Below, piece after piece: positions 18,725 through 32,544 of a stretch of DNA of 49,261 nucleotides. Location of the stretch: positions 22,016 through 71,276 of the forward strand of contig CALSCP010001513.1 of the NCBI GenBank assembly GCA_943704425.1, written 5' to 3'. Origin of the DNA: Ministeria vibrans ATCC 50519 (Eukaryota > Opisthokonta > Filasterea). The position numbers and the translations under genes are program-made. Positions within the stretch are counted from its first letter, which is position 1. Each line of letters opens with the position of its first letter. The notes under the pieces were generated by a model that was not told the origin of the DNA, ran no database searches, and saw only the letters and a list, made by a program, of their open reading frames with translations.

Positions 18725-21031
18725 TCAATAGCGAAAACGACACTGATGCGCCTCAGAGCGTCGCTTAAGCGCATCCAAATATACCGACGGTACTCCCTCT
18801 CGGCGCAACTGCCCAATTTGCGACTCTCTCAACCGTTCCATCTCCTCTCTGTGTCTCCCTTGCTTTTCCCGCTCTTTTTCGCCCTCTTGCTCTTCGCGCT
18901 CTTTCTCTTCCCTTCGCAGTCGCGCTCTCTCACTCATTTGCATCCGCTGATAGTTTCGCGTTTCCTGAGCCCTTCTCATTCGTGTCTCTTCGCGCTCTCG
19001 TTCCTTTTCCATATCGCGCATTGTTCGTTCAATCATAGTCGAAAGTGCGTCCTTTAAAAAAAACAAGATTAATATTATTCTCTATATTTAATGTCTCCTT
19101 CTTCTTCTCGTTTCTTCATAGTCTGAAATCACACTGTTTCTTCCGTACCATTTCCTGTCTCTGTGCCACTTCCCTGTGATGTGCCTTTTGTGCCATTTGT
19201 GCTTTTCTTGTCTGCATAACCTAAATGAAGAATACACCCCCATGTAGTAATGATACCGCAAGGAAGAAGAATTTTCATATAAAAACATAATAATTATTAT
19301 TATTAATTATTTAAGGATTGACAATTATTCATTCTCCGTTTTCTACTTTAATGTGTCTACCTCTTGTTGAAACTGCTCTTTTTTTCTCGCTTCTGCCATT
19401 TGCTTTGCTCTCCACTCTCTCTAAAGTGAAACATAAATTATTTACAGTCAAAAGATTCAATACCACAGGCGAACAAAAAAAAGAAACAAAACTAATAATT
19501 ACCTCTTCGGCTTCAAGAGCCCTGCGCACCAACAGGGCGTCTCTGCGAGCATTGCTGAGAAGCGTACGCTCGCCCTGCGCATGCATCTGCGCATGCACTC
19601 GCTCCCGCTCCCGCTTCGCTTGTGCCTCTGCGCGTTCCCTCTCCTCCTCCGCGATCGCCTTTTCTCGCTGAAAAGTCATCATTGCGTCTGTCTCTGCCTG
19701 TTCTCGCGCACTCTCTCGCGCCCGCTTCCACTCTTTGTCTCGCTGGCTTGTTTCCATGTCGCGCCGCAGTCGCTCACTGCGCTCCTGCGCCCGTGCCACC
19801 CTCTCCCGCTCTTCCTGTTCCCGCGCCCTCTCACTCTCCCGGATGACCCGCTTCCCTTCTTCCCATCGCGCCTCTTCCGCCAGCGCCCGCTCAACGCGCC
19901 TCTCTTCCATCTGTCTCCGCAGTGCATCTCCTCCCTGTCGTCCCTTTCGCTCTCGCTCTCTCTCCTTCCGCTGCTCCTCCTCCAACTTCCGCACCCGCTC
20001 CCGCTCTATCTCCGCATTCAGTCGCTGCTCCTCCGCACTCTTGCCCCGACGTCGCTCCTCCCGTTCCCGCTGCTGATGGTCCACCACTGCATACGCTCGC
20101 GCCGAGCCCACCAGACTCATCAGGAACTTGGCATCGTCGTTCTGGCGCGCCTGACTCTCGCGCGCCGCTCGTCGCATCGCCTCGGCGCGCTCCTCTTGCT
20201 CCACATCCGCCGACGATGGACGCACATTGCTTGCAGCTGCCTTGGCCGTGGCCATGCTACTCATGTGTTCCTTGCGTGCCTGACTCGCTTCAGCCGATGC
20301 TACTTGCTCGTCGTGCAGTCGTTGAAAGTGTGCCTGTCGTTCAGCGTCGCTGATCACTCGCGCGCGATGCTGAAAGAAGTCAAATTACAACAATTATTAT
20401 TATTATATTATCAGTATAACGATAATCTAGTTGCGCGTGCCTTGATGGAGTGCAAATCGGTGGACCCCAAGAGCACCGTGGGAGCACTCGGCTAAAATGC
20501 GTAAAAATATTATTTTAATGATATATGATACGGTTCTCGTCACAAATATCGTACTGTTGGGGCGGTGGTAGTTTGATGAAGGCTCTCACGATGGCCGTGT
20601 ATGGCAAAGGGCGGCCGGGAGTGCTCTTTCCCCCCACCACTTCTGAGTGACGAGTCGAACGACTGCTCCTGAGTCTGCCCTGTGCCTGCAAGGTACATTG
20701 GCGATAACGCATCACGCGAGGACACTCTGTGACCCACTCCGTACAACTGTGATGTACTTCCAAACCCTTTGGTACTGCAGGGAATGAGAAAGGAAAGATG
20801 AGGTTTGTTTTGTTCACCATGGCAACGAGAAAAAACCCCAAACGTTCGCTCATACCTTTCGCGCGGTCGCAACGTGCGCACCAAATCCTGGGTGACCACA
20901 ACAATGCTTCCACTGCGACGGAGTGGATCGCGCTGTCGGGGCTCGGCAGTGGTGGCTCGCGATCCAAACCTGTCATGGTACTGTCGACTCTGTCGTGCCG
21001 AACTCACCCTTGAGGAAGACGAAGTTGGCAT
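18725..21031 (-). CDS. CFAP45: CFAP45-like ciliary microtubule inner protein
   Basis: Axonemal filament protein inside doublet microtubules of motile cilia. Seven exons: 21031-20856, 20774-20555, 20491-20441, 20369-19503, 19420-19361, 19220-19149, 19051-18725; about 590 residues (human 551). The N-terminus is Ser/Arg-rich (MPTSSSSRVSSARQSRQYHD), then IVVVTQDLVRTLRP (family ITRDMVREL), LHSIKHRARVISDAERQAHF (family FERIK..S..L...E), and some 400 residues of Glu/Arg-rich helix. The C-terminal signature RESQIGQLRREGVPSVYL matches the family KxLEELR..G.P..Y. The junction 20441/20369 needs a GC donor (ATCAAG/GCACGC), after which frame and family alignment continue. A shorter alternative is that exons 1-2 form a separate gene ending at 20540; the phase-0 GTACGA donor at 20554 argues for one gene. 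Confidence 0.82.
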
Positions 21032-21227
21032 TGTGGTCACAGAATAACAAATGGGTAACAAAAAAGAACTGTATGTAGCCAGTAAGTTAGATTCAAGTTA
21101 GACTTAATGACTAAAAGAGATCTGATTGACAAGTTATTTGAATTTCCTTTTCAAAATTTACATTAATTTTTTGATTTTCCAAAAAATTTCTTTGTCCTAT
21201 ACTTTTTATTAATAAATTTAATCAATT
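21032..21227. promoter_or_regulatory. Divergent promoter region, CFAP45 / EHD-like GTPase
   Basis: 196 bp of AT-rich sequence between divergent starts. The promoter role is inferred. Confidence 0.45.
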
Positions 21228-23169
21228 ATGGGCGGTGGATCTCGACCTGGTGGCTCGCGTACGGCAGCCAACAAGAACGAAAATGCCGGCGAAGATGTTC
21301 ATCAGCGCATTCTGCGCACCGTCTACGGGTTCTACAAGAACGAAGAGGCCGGTATGTTGTCGTGGGCGTGCCTGTCGACTGCTCCCTTTCTCTCCTGCTG
21401 CCTCGCGTCTCCTCTTCTTTTCGTTCTCGTCAAAAAATGTTTCACGCAAAATGAAATCGACACGTCTGTCGAAACAGCTTGAGCCTTTCCGCGCCATTGT
21501 GCGCATCCCGATGTGTCCCAACTGTTAAGATACGTCTGTGCATGTGCCCCTCGACGCACACCCGTCTGCGTGCGTCCCTCCAACGCGCTCCATTTTTCAA
21601 AAATATTAAAAAAACCCCTCTCGCCTCTCACCCCGTCAGGCCTTGTCAAAATCGCGGGCGAACTGGACCACAAGCTGCTGGCACCGCGGAAAAAGATCTC
21701 TGTGGTGCTGATTGGAAACCACTCGGCGGGCAAGAGCTCCTTCATCAACTGGTACGAGAGAGGGCAGTGCGGCGGAGTGTGTGTGTCTCACTGTGCATCG
21801 CACACTTGCAGGTATGTGGAGGAGCACGTCCAGAAGACGGGCGTTGCGATCGAGACCCAGGGTTTCACACTGGTGACAAGTGGCAAGAAGCGCGAGACGC
21901 TTAAGGGACCGGCGACGCTCCATTTGTTCCCTTACTTCTCAGCCATTGGTCAACTCGCTGGTACGAATGCACTGCATGCCGATCAATTCAATTAATGGTT
22001 TTTATTTATTTATTAGGCGTCGAGTCCAAACTGTGCACGGAAATTTCCACGTCAACAGCAAAGAATTTCCCTCTGGCGACCTTTATTGACACTCCGGGTC
22101 TTGTCGACGGGAAGATGCAGTAAGAATGAAAACAACGTATGAGACTGAGTTGGTTGGGCTAACTCACACGGCAAAGGTACACGTTTGACGTGGACAAGGC
22201 GGTGATGTGGCTGGGCGAGCAAGCAGATCTGGTGTTTGTGTTCTTTGATCCGATTGGTCAGGCGCTGTGCGACCGCACAATGAATGTCATTGAGGCGCTC
22301 AACAAGACGTGCGGGCAGAAGCTGCACTTCTTCTTGTCCAAGGCAGACTCCATCGACGATGAGAGCGACCGCCAGAAGGTCATTGTGCAGATCACTCAGA
22401 ATCTCACGCAGCGCATTGGAAACCGCCAGTTTGATCTGCCGACCATTTTTATACCGGCCAAAGAGTCGGGCAAAACCGCGAAGGTACTGCAATGGGTGTT
22501 ACACGTGTGTGTGTGTCTGCATTCCTGAAACCATTTTGTAGGTGAAGAACAACATTCAGGATGCGTGTAAACTGGTGGACGAGACGATCAAGCAGACGGT
22601 GCAGAACACACTGGACACGCTCGAGGACGACTGCAAGACAATTGCAGGCCTGATTGATGCACGGATCGCGAAGAGTGACGCGCACTGGAGACGCAACGTC
22701 AAGGGGCGGTTGCAGGCAGTGGTGCTGTTTATGCTGGGGGCACTGCTCCCGCTCCTGCTTCTGGCCCACGTCATTGTTGTCGTCTTCAAGGACGCCATGG
22801 TCAAGAACCTTGAGCCGAGCGCGACGGAGTTCGTGTTTGCGCTGAGCGATGTGGTGACTGCGCTAAGCGATGCGCTGCCCATGGCGTCCATGTACAAGGC
22901 AGGCCTGGCCGTCCTGCTGCCACTGGTGCTGCTCTATGTTGCCATGCTGCGCTGGTCTCCCCTCCCTACCCTCACCGGTCGCGAGCGCCGTGTCTGGGGC
23001 GACCGCAAGGTCCTTGTTCAGAGCACCCTCATTGCCCATAAGAAGCAACTGTAATTCAACAACGAGAGGGAACGACTTTAGCTGCTGATCGGTTTTTTTG
23101 TGTGTTTTCTGTTTTTTTAGGTACCAAGACTACTTTAAGGAGTGCGTGGGTGATCGTGATCTCGACTGA
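21228..23169 (+). CDS. Dynamin/EHD-like GTPase with C-terminal membrane segments
   Basis: Exons 21228-21351, 21640-21751, 21812-21960, 22017-22119, 22177-22483, 22542-23050 and 23121-23169; 450 residues. G motifs: P-loop GNHSAGKSS, switch DTPGLVDG, and SKAD as the G4 base-recognition motif. YTFDVDKAVMWLGEQADLVFVFFDP resembles the EHD segment between G3 and G4. IVRE-like helices follow. After the G domain there is a helical stretch and two long hydrophobic segments, VVLFMLGALLPLLLLAHVIVVVF and GLAVLLPLVLLYVAML, followed by a basic cytosolic tail. EHD proteins normally end in an EH domain, which is absent, so this looks like a membrane-integrated relative acting in membrane remodelling. A Gly/Arg-rich N-terminus precedes the domain. 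The last exon is 49 nt and encodes an acidic end. Confidence 0.78.
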
Positions 23170-23474
23170 TTGGTGATAACACACTATAAATTACAGTATT
23201 GAGTGAAAAGTAAAATTATTAGTCGAAATTTTGAAAGGGTGCAGNNNNNNNNNNNNNNNNNNNNNNNNNNNNNNNNNNNNNNNNNAGGGTGCAGTCTGCG
23301 ATTTAAAAATTTCAGGGGGTGCAGTCTGCGTTTCTCCCTAGATTTTAGTTCAGTAGTCAAAATAATCAAATTTTAAATTTATATCACTCATCACTACTCC
23401 AACGTGAGAACTCGCGTGGTTGCTTGTATTGTTCTGTTTGGGGAACACGGCGATCGACGAACTGCAGTGAAACG
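23170..23474. other. Spacer between EHD-like gene and DPM3, with assembly gap
   Basis: 305 bp, AT-rich apart from a GGGTGCAG repeat and 41 unknown bases. I see no coding sequence. It should hold the DPM3 promoter. Confidence 0.6.
23235..23334. repeat. AGGGTGCAGTCTGCG short tandem repeat interrupted by N gap
   Basis: Copies of GGGTGCAG occur at 23237-23244, directly after the gap at 23287-23294, and again at about 23317-23324; the latter two are followed by TCTGCG. The 41 N at 23245-23285 lie between the first two copies, so an unresolved tandem repeat probably caused the gap. Confidence 0.75.
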
Positions 23475-23814
23475 ATGACGGCAGTGCGACGAGTGCTCAT
23501 CTTTCTCTCCGCCGTCTTTTCCCTTTGGATTGTCGGCTTACAGCTGCTGCCTTCGCCGAGTCCTTGGCGTGAGGTCCTCGAACCTTTTCCTTTACTTCTC
23601 CTTGTCGCACTCGGCTCCTATGCATTTATTAAAATTGGGTAAGACGAAATGCTTTTGAGACAACGCCCGAATTTTCGTGCCTTGCTTCGTTTGCCCTTCT
23701 CGTCGCAGGTGGGGAGTGCTTACGTTCAACGATTGCAACGACGCGTCTGCAGAACTGGCCAGTGAGATTGACGAGGCCAAGCGCGAGCTAGCAAGTCGCG
23801 GTGTGCTTCAGTAG
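23475..23814 (+). CDS. DPM3: Dolichol-phosphate mannosyltransferase subunit 3
   Basis: Small ER-membrane subunit that tethers the catalytic DPM1 for dolichol-phosphate-mannose synthesis. Exons 23475-23638 and 23709-23814; 89 residues (human 92). Two transmembrane helices (VLIFLSAVFSLWIVGLQLL and FPLLLLVALGSYAFIKIG), then the conserved cytosolic region TFNDCNDASAELASEIDEAK and L..RG, which matches the family TFxDCxxAxxELxxxIxxAK pattern. The intron is phase 2 at the end of the second helix. Same strand as the upstream GTPase; convergent with the kinase gene. Confidence 0.95.
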
Positions 23815-24031
23815 GCGAAGGAGAAAAAATGTACAATAGAAGTTTCCAACTTTCAGCTTTCTTTCAACAAGCGTGTTGATACAGTGGAAGCCATAGTGTC
23901 CTGGGTCGACCAGATGCAGAACGAGCATGTATAAGTCGTATTGCGGCGGGTTAATTGGATAAGTCGTTTGCGATTGATTAATTAGATATAAGTGTAATGT
24001 GAAAAAGAAGCAACAGAAAAGGTGCTCGTGC

Positions 24032-27449
<3,418 letters not shown>

Positions 27450-27655
27450 GGAACTCATAACAAGTGACGCTTAGAAACACCACCGACGTATTGACTCTGT
27501 TGAGAAAAATACAGTCGGCAGGAAACAATAAGAATAGTTTTGTAATTTGTTTTTGTGATTCAAGTGATTCGGTCCGAACACCTGTGGTCTCACTTCCAAA
27601 TTCAGTCTGCACTCGGCACTCGGTAGTCAAACAGTTTTTCATTCGTTTCATTGAC
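27450..27655. promoter_or_regulatory. Divergent promoter region, C2-AGC kinase / MED8
   Basis: 206 bp between divergent starts. The promoter role is inferred from position only. Confidence 0.45.
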
Positions 27656-28759
27656 ATGGATGCTCGTAAAGATGATCTTCGAGCAATTCAGAAACTAAAG
27701 GATAGCGCCAAGGTTTGTGAATGTGTCCGAGTTTTGTGTTTCTTTGAAAAACGATTTGCGTGCCGTAGGAAATGGAAGGATGTCTCTCGTCGATTCGCTT
27801 CGACGACCCCACCATGACCTGGTAAGCTTCCTCAAACTTGCCATCGGTTTGTTGTTTCTTTCTCACTCTATCACTTTGTTTCGTTCTCAATCTCTCTCTG
27901 TCACTCCCAAACTCTCTCTCTGTCACTCCCAAACTCTCTCTCTCTCTCTGTCACTCCCAAACTCTCTCTCTCTCTCTCTCTCTGTCACTCCCAAACTCTC
28001 TCTCTCTCTCTCTCTCTGTCACTCCTCTCTCTCTCTCTCTCCCTCTATCACTTTGGTTCTCTCTTCCTCGCTCTGTATCAAACACGCAGGGGAACGGGAG
28101 CCGATCGATTTTCGTTGATGAACAAACTGGCGACGTTTCACAGTCAGGCAGTCGCCATGACGAAAAGAATAGCAGAGTCGCCAAGCCTCCACCAGGTGAG
28201 AGTCGACGCAGTTGACAAGAAACGGCTAAACATGAGCAACCCTCAGATCACGGTAGTGCCGTCGCGAATGTCGCACGCACCCAACGACGACCTGTCGACT
28301 GCGACTGGCGGAGCACTCAGGACCCTCGAGCCATTTCATGTGTCAAGTGTCCTGATGCGAACCAAACTTGATGAAGAAATGGAGTCGGTCGTGGCGGAGA
28401 TCAAACGTGCCGGTGACCTTATCGAGTCGAGTAATCTCAACAACATTAATTTTTTATGTTTTTCAAACTATTCAATGTGCACTTTCGTTTTCTTTAGCGC
28501 CAGAGCAAGTTGAGGAATTTAACGAACGCATCGATGCAGCCAGACGGATTTTGACGCAACTTGTTGATGATCTGAGCCAGAGACAATCAGCGGTACACCA
28601 AATATATATTAAACACAACCCTAACCCTCACCCTAACTATTTTGTTTTGGTTTATTCAAGGCTGTTGATCGCGTATTCTCGGCCGACGACGCGACAGTGA
28701 ATGCACGAACGAGCGCGCTTGTAGCGGCAGTGACCATTGGCACTGGGCTCGACCAGTAA
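27656..28759 (+). CDS. MED8: Mediator complex subunit 8
   Basis: Head-module subunit of the RNA polymerase II Mediator. Exons 27656-27712, 27769-27821, 28090-28430, 28498-28592 and 28661-28759; 214 residues (animal MED8 about 268, with a longer tail). Evidence: an N-terminal helix, the PTMTW/GTGADRFSLMNKLATFHSQ segment equivalent to the WPSVLDSFALLSGQL helix, FHVSSVLMRTKLDEEMES equivalent to the PDHLRTKPDPEVEE block, a coiled-coil EQVEEFNERIDAARRIL, and the C-terminal signature TSALVAAVTIGTGL. All five exons join in phase. Intron 2 carries a CT minisatellite and intron 4 a CCCTAA-like tract. The low-complexity tail of metazoan MED8 is absent. Confidence 0.85.
27866..28080. repeat. CT/CACTCCCAAAC minisatellite in MED8 intron 2
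   Basis: A local variant array of (TCTC)n TGTCACTCCCAAAC repeated about five times with unit length growing to the right, flanked by the common CTATCACTTTG unit at both ends. Confidence 0.9.
28617..28637. repeat. Interstitial CCCTAA-like motif
   Basis: AACCCTAACCCTCACCCTAAC in MED8 intron 4: three near-telomeric CCCTAA units. Confidence 0.55.
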
Positions 28760-28848
28760 TGAGAAGAAAAGAAAGCGAGATGGAGAAGCAAAGGAGAGAA
28801 AAAAAAAAGTGTATTTCAAAAGAGGAAGTGTGGAGTGTACGGTTGTGA

Positions 28849-30645
28849 CTAGGCTTTCTTGTACGCCTTCATCTTCCTGCGCATAATATCCTCAATGGGT
28901 CCCAGCAGTCGCGTGAAGCGGTCGCGCTCCAGCTTGACCACCTTGAGCTTACCCGAGGCAGTCACAGTCGCAACACGTTGCTACAACCCGAGAAGGAATT
29001 GGATTAATGAATGGAAAGGAGGTGTGATGTATGTTATGTCGCTTACGCCGTCCTTGTTCATGAGGGCAACTTCGCCAAAGTAGTCGGCGGGGTTGAGCGT
29101 GCCCACCTCCTTGGTCTCGCCCTTGTCGTTCTTCTGCGTCACTGTCGCAGCCCCCTCGACGATAATGTAGAAGTGGTGACCCTCCTCGCCCTGTTTCACA
29201 ACCACGTCGCCGTCGTCAAACGACTGCGACTCAAGTGCGTCCGCCACCGTCAGTCGCTCCCACTTGTCCAGTCCCTCCAGCACAGGCACTTTTTCGAGGA
29301 AGCTCTCGTACAGTTTGCGCTTGCGAATCGTAGAGCCCATCAGAATTCGACGGTACGAGTCCCGATCAATCGCCCAGCATGTAGTCTGTGTCTTTGCCTA
29401 CAAACCCAATCAAACCAGACACCCCACAAGCGGTTCAGTTTTTTCATCATCACTTTGTTTCTATTCCCTTCATCTCTCTCTTCTCCTCTCTCTATCACTT
29501 TGTTTCTATCCCCCTTCATCTCTCTCTTCTCCTCTCTCTATCACACACACACACACTTACGACGCATGTAGCGGCGCGCGGCGTGCCATAGATGAGTGCA
29601 AGTTCACCAAACGAGGCGCCCGACGTGACAGTGGCCACCACAGCCGGCTCGCCGCCGTCCTTGGCCACCTTGATCTCTACCTCGCCCGACTCAATCACAT
29701 AAAAGTTGTCGCCTTCGTCGCCCTGTGTGATAATCGCCTCGCCCGGCTTGTGCGTGCTCTGGAACATCGCGTCAAACAAGTCCTTGCGCTCGTCTTCCTC
29801 CAAGTGCGCAAACAACACATTCTTGCCCATGGCATTTTGCAATGATGACATTGTTTCTGCGTCCTGTTCAAAAAAAAAATTTATTATTATTGTAATAATT
29901 GTCAAGAGAGATCGCGCAGATCAGGCTCGAGGCAGTGCATAGCCAAGAGAGAAAAAAAAAAAAAAAAAAAAAAAGGAAACAGCAACACTGTAACAAGTTG
30001 GAGTGGATATACGCAACAGGACTGCCCACTGGCGACGGGCACCAGGCGAGGCGATGACCGTGACAAGCAAATGCAAAGAAACAACTTTCATCCTGCAAAC
30101 GCGCGCCAGAGCGCACCACGGCGCCCACGAGGGGGGCACCACCACGCACTATGCCACTGGCACCCCATGCAGGGGCATCCACGCCTGCCAGGCAGACCAT
30201 AGAGCAGTCTGTCGAACTTCTCTTTTTTCAAACGAAAAAAAAACCCCATTCCTCAATACACACAATGGCGCCTCGCAGTCTTGCGCGCAACAGTACACTG
30301 GCACGCAGCATATCCCACCCGTAGACGTACTATCCGAATCGTGCTGCAGAAAAGGCCCTTTTTTTTTTTTTTTTTCTCTCAAACTTTTACGCTTCTTTGT
30401 CGAACCAACGGGGACACGTCCGCGAGCGAATAGGCCCACAATACAAACGGAATGCAAGGAGGACGCGCAGGCGAGAGCCATAGGGAGGCGCAAACGTCGC
30501 AAGAGCGGAAACAAACGAAAAAACGAGAGAACTTAGAACGAACCTTAGGGATCACTTTCTTCTCGTAGTTCTCAGCCTCTTCTTCGGTCATGACCGATGC
30601 TGACACGCCACCACGGCGTGCTCGAAGTGACGGTTTTGCCTCCAT
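28849..30645 (-). CDS. PRKAR: cAMP-dependent protein kinase regulatory subunit (type-I-like, no docking domain)
   Basis: Binds and inhibits PKA catalytic subunits until cAMP binds. Exons 30645-30544, 29863-29561, 29397-29047 and 28980-28849; 295 residues versus about 380 in animals. The inhibitor sequence RARRGGV lies at residues 8-14, a type-I-like pseudosubstrate with Gly at the phospho-acceptor position. cNMP domain A contains [17 protein letters not shown] and the phosphate-binding cassette [14 protein letters not shown]. Then [26 protein letters not shown], and domain B with [17 protein letters not shown]. The N-terminal dimerisation/docking domain is absent and the 5' spacer to DAD1 (133 bp) has no room for it. 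Intron 1 is 680 bp. The exon joins reproduce the family alignment exactly. Confidence 0.95.
29440..29555. repeat. CT minisatellite in PKA-R intron
   Basis: Three copies of TCTCTATCACTTTGTTTCTATTCCCTTCATC-type units, then a CA run. Purine in the PKA-R transcript. Confidence 0.85.
29864..30543 (-). other. 680-bp first intron of the PKA-R gene
   Basis: GC-rich with two homopolymer tracts (about 23 A at 29951-29973, about 18 T at 30359-30376). Several short ORFs but no convincing exon; exons 1 and 2 join in phase. Confidence 0.6.
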
Positions 30646-30778
30646 CCTATGTATGTGTGTGTGTGTGTCTAATTGAATGATCAAAAATCTAACAATCTAA
30701 AAATCTAAATGAAATTGATGAGTTGATCTTGGAGAGCAGTCAGAGCACCGGCCACACTTAATTTGACCGCTACGAAGA
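30646..30778. promoter_or_regulatory. Divergent promoter region, PKA-R / DAD1
   Basis: 133 bp between start codons, with a short (GT)n run next to the PKA-R start and TAG before its ATG that could be a 5' UTR acceptor. The promoter role is inferred. Confidence 0.5.
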
Positions 30779-31760
30779 ATGCCTAGCAGCGTACAGGACG
30801 CCACACAGTCCCTCTTGAAGGCCTACACGTCGGGCACAGATGCTCGCACCAAAATCATCGACATCTATCTCTTGTACATTCTGGTCCGGAAAAAAAAGAA
30901 GAAAAAAACGCGTCAAAGTAGCAATTGGTGTTGGTGTGGATCGCCACGGAGGCGTTGAATCGAGCGTGGATTGGGCGTGTGGACATGCTCGTGGGCGTGC
31001 CGGGCGGGTGCGTGCCCTGCTTCGCTCTGCGTGCGTGGCCCGCAACTCAATCGAGGCTGTCTCGCCCGCCTGTGCGCCCCCCCCCCCTCGTCGCTACAGT
31101 CCCGCACGACGCCCGTCGAGTGTCGCTTCAAGCACCCGTCGGCCGTCTCGCTGCCTTCCCTGTCTCTCTCTCTCTGCTCTTTTGTGCTCTTTTTTGTCTT
31201 CTCTTCTTTGTTTGCGTCTGCGCATATTCGCTCTCTGTGCACATGTCCACGTCTCTGTATGAGTGAGGGCATTGTGAAGGAGAGGAGGAAGGGTCTTTCG
31301 TCCTCTCTGACACGTTTCCGTTTTTCCTCTTCAATTGTGATGACTTCTTGGCGTCCCATTGAGGCATTCTGCCGTTGTGCTGCGTCCAGCCCCCGTGCCT
31401 TGCACTCGTTTCTATCCATTGCTCTTTTTTGTTAGAGTTTGTTACACCGTTTTTTTCTTCTTTTTTTGAGATGTTGTGACTGACATTTGTGTGAAATTAT
31501 TTTGTCTCTTGTTTTCCCTTTAGTTGAGTGGAGCGGCACAGTTTGCCTACTGCGGTCTGGTGGGCACGTTCCCGTTCAACTCGTTCCTGGCCGGGTTCAT
31601 TTCGTGCGTGGGCTCGTTTGTCCTGACTGTCTGTCTGCGTCTGCAAGTGAGCAACAAGAACAAGGACAAGTTTGCGGGCATCTCGGAGGAGCGTGCCTTT
31701 GCCGACTTCCTCTTCTGCTCCATCGTGCTCCACTTTGTCGTCATGAACTTCCTTGGATAA
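30779..31760 (+). CDS. DAD1: Oligosaccharyltransferase subunit DAD1/OST2
   Basis: ER-membrane subunit of the N-glycosylation oligosaccharyltransferase. Exons 30779-30883 and 31524-31760; 113 residues, exactly the animal length. Signature sequence: [10 protein letters not shown] joined to [10 protein letters not shown], then [29 protein letters not shown] and the near-invariant C-terminus [22 protein letters not shown]. Three transmembrane helices. The intron donor is GTCCGG, unusual but required by the family alignment. Intron 640 bp. Confidence 0.96.
30884..31523 (+). other. 640-bp intron of DAD1
   Basis: The left half is GC-rich (about 30940-31160, with a C10 run at 31078-31087), the right half T/C-rich. 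ORFs on both strands are open here but show no motif, and DAD1 is complete without them. Confidence 0.6.
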
Positions 31761-32149
31761 ACGAATAAACAAACGACCCTGTAACAAACAAAACTGAAAC
31801 TAAAGAGGGACACAAACGTGAACAATTGTGTTTGATTGTCAAAAGGCAATGGGCGCAACATGGATAAGTTGAACGATGGCGTATGGTAGGGGAGCGCCAT
31901 TGAGACGGCTGTTGTCTGGCAAAGAAAGCGCTGCCCAGAACTGTACTGAGCGGGAGAGTGCGTTCCATCGCAGTGGGCCCACAAGCGTACAAGAGAGGAA
32001 AGCGTAGAGCAACGCAAAGAGTCTGATAGAGTGCGAGAGAGAAGAAGGAGAAGGCCGTGATGGACGGCGCATTGCGATTCTGGCTGATGACAACATAATA
32101 CACAGTCTGAGTATGTACAATTATTATTAATATTTTACAAAGTTCGGTG
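31761..32149. other. Unresolved region 3' of DAD1
   Basis: On the minus strand 31839-32120 encodes a possible 93-residue ORF (hydrophobic LFALLYAFLSCTLVG, then VQFWAALSLPDNS), and a second frame is open over the same stretch. No motif, signal peptide or splice pattern decides between them. It may be 3' UTR or a small gene; I do not call a CDS. Confidence 0.3.
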
Positions 32150-32374
32150 TTAGAGCCACTTCGCTTCGACTGGCCGGGCGCTGGAGACGACTGCAGCGGA
32201 CTGAGGCGGGCCCGTGAGAGGACTTCTCTCGTCCAGCGACGCATACGTGTTGCGAGACACGGTGGAACGTGAGCGAGGACGACTGGCTGACGAAAGCGAG
32301 GGCGACCGCCGGCTGCCACGCCTCCCTTGCGGTGCGCGAGGCATGCAGCACGTTTTGTATAGAGCTTGGCCCAT
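32150..32374 (-). CDS. Hypothetical small Ser/Arg-rich protein with MG N-terminus
   Basis: A single 74-residue ORF starting MGQALYKTCCMPRAP: Gly2, small residues and a Cys pair would suit N-myristoylation and palmitoylation. The rest is basic and Ser/Arg/Pro-rich (RSRSTVSRNTYASLDERSP). The position fits the alternating strand pattern, with the AMFR-like stop 171 bp upstream. A second open frame overlaps it (32127-32381). No family is recognised; it could be non-coding. Confidence 0.35.
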   Translation of the reverse strand: MGQALYKTCCMPRAPQGRRGSRRSPSLSSASRPRSRSTVSRNTYASLDERSPLTGPPQSAAVVSSARPVEAKWL

Positions 32375-32544
32375 AGAGCAAATAAATAGACTGAACTTAT
32401 GAGTTATGTTTGAACTTTCAAGTTCTTAGTTCAAAAAATGTTCGCAGTTCGGTGACAGAACTGACATTATTTATACTTCGCTGCGTTACATTGTCATCTT
32501 CTTGAGTAAACTTTCACTTCATTTACTCATATTTATACTCTTTA

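Noticed and set aside
19581-20495. 304-residue plus-strand ORF opposite CFAP45
   Set aside because: A Leu/Pro/Ser-rich reading of the antisense of a Glu/Arg coiled coil; CFAP45 has clear family evidence.
20515-20976. Separate small gene at the 5' end of CFAP45
   Set aside because: A phase-0 donor and the VTQDLVRTLRP motif make these exons the N-terminus of CFAP45, so a single gene is simpler.
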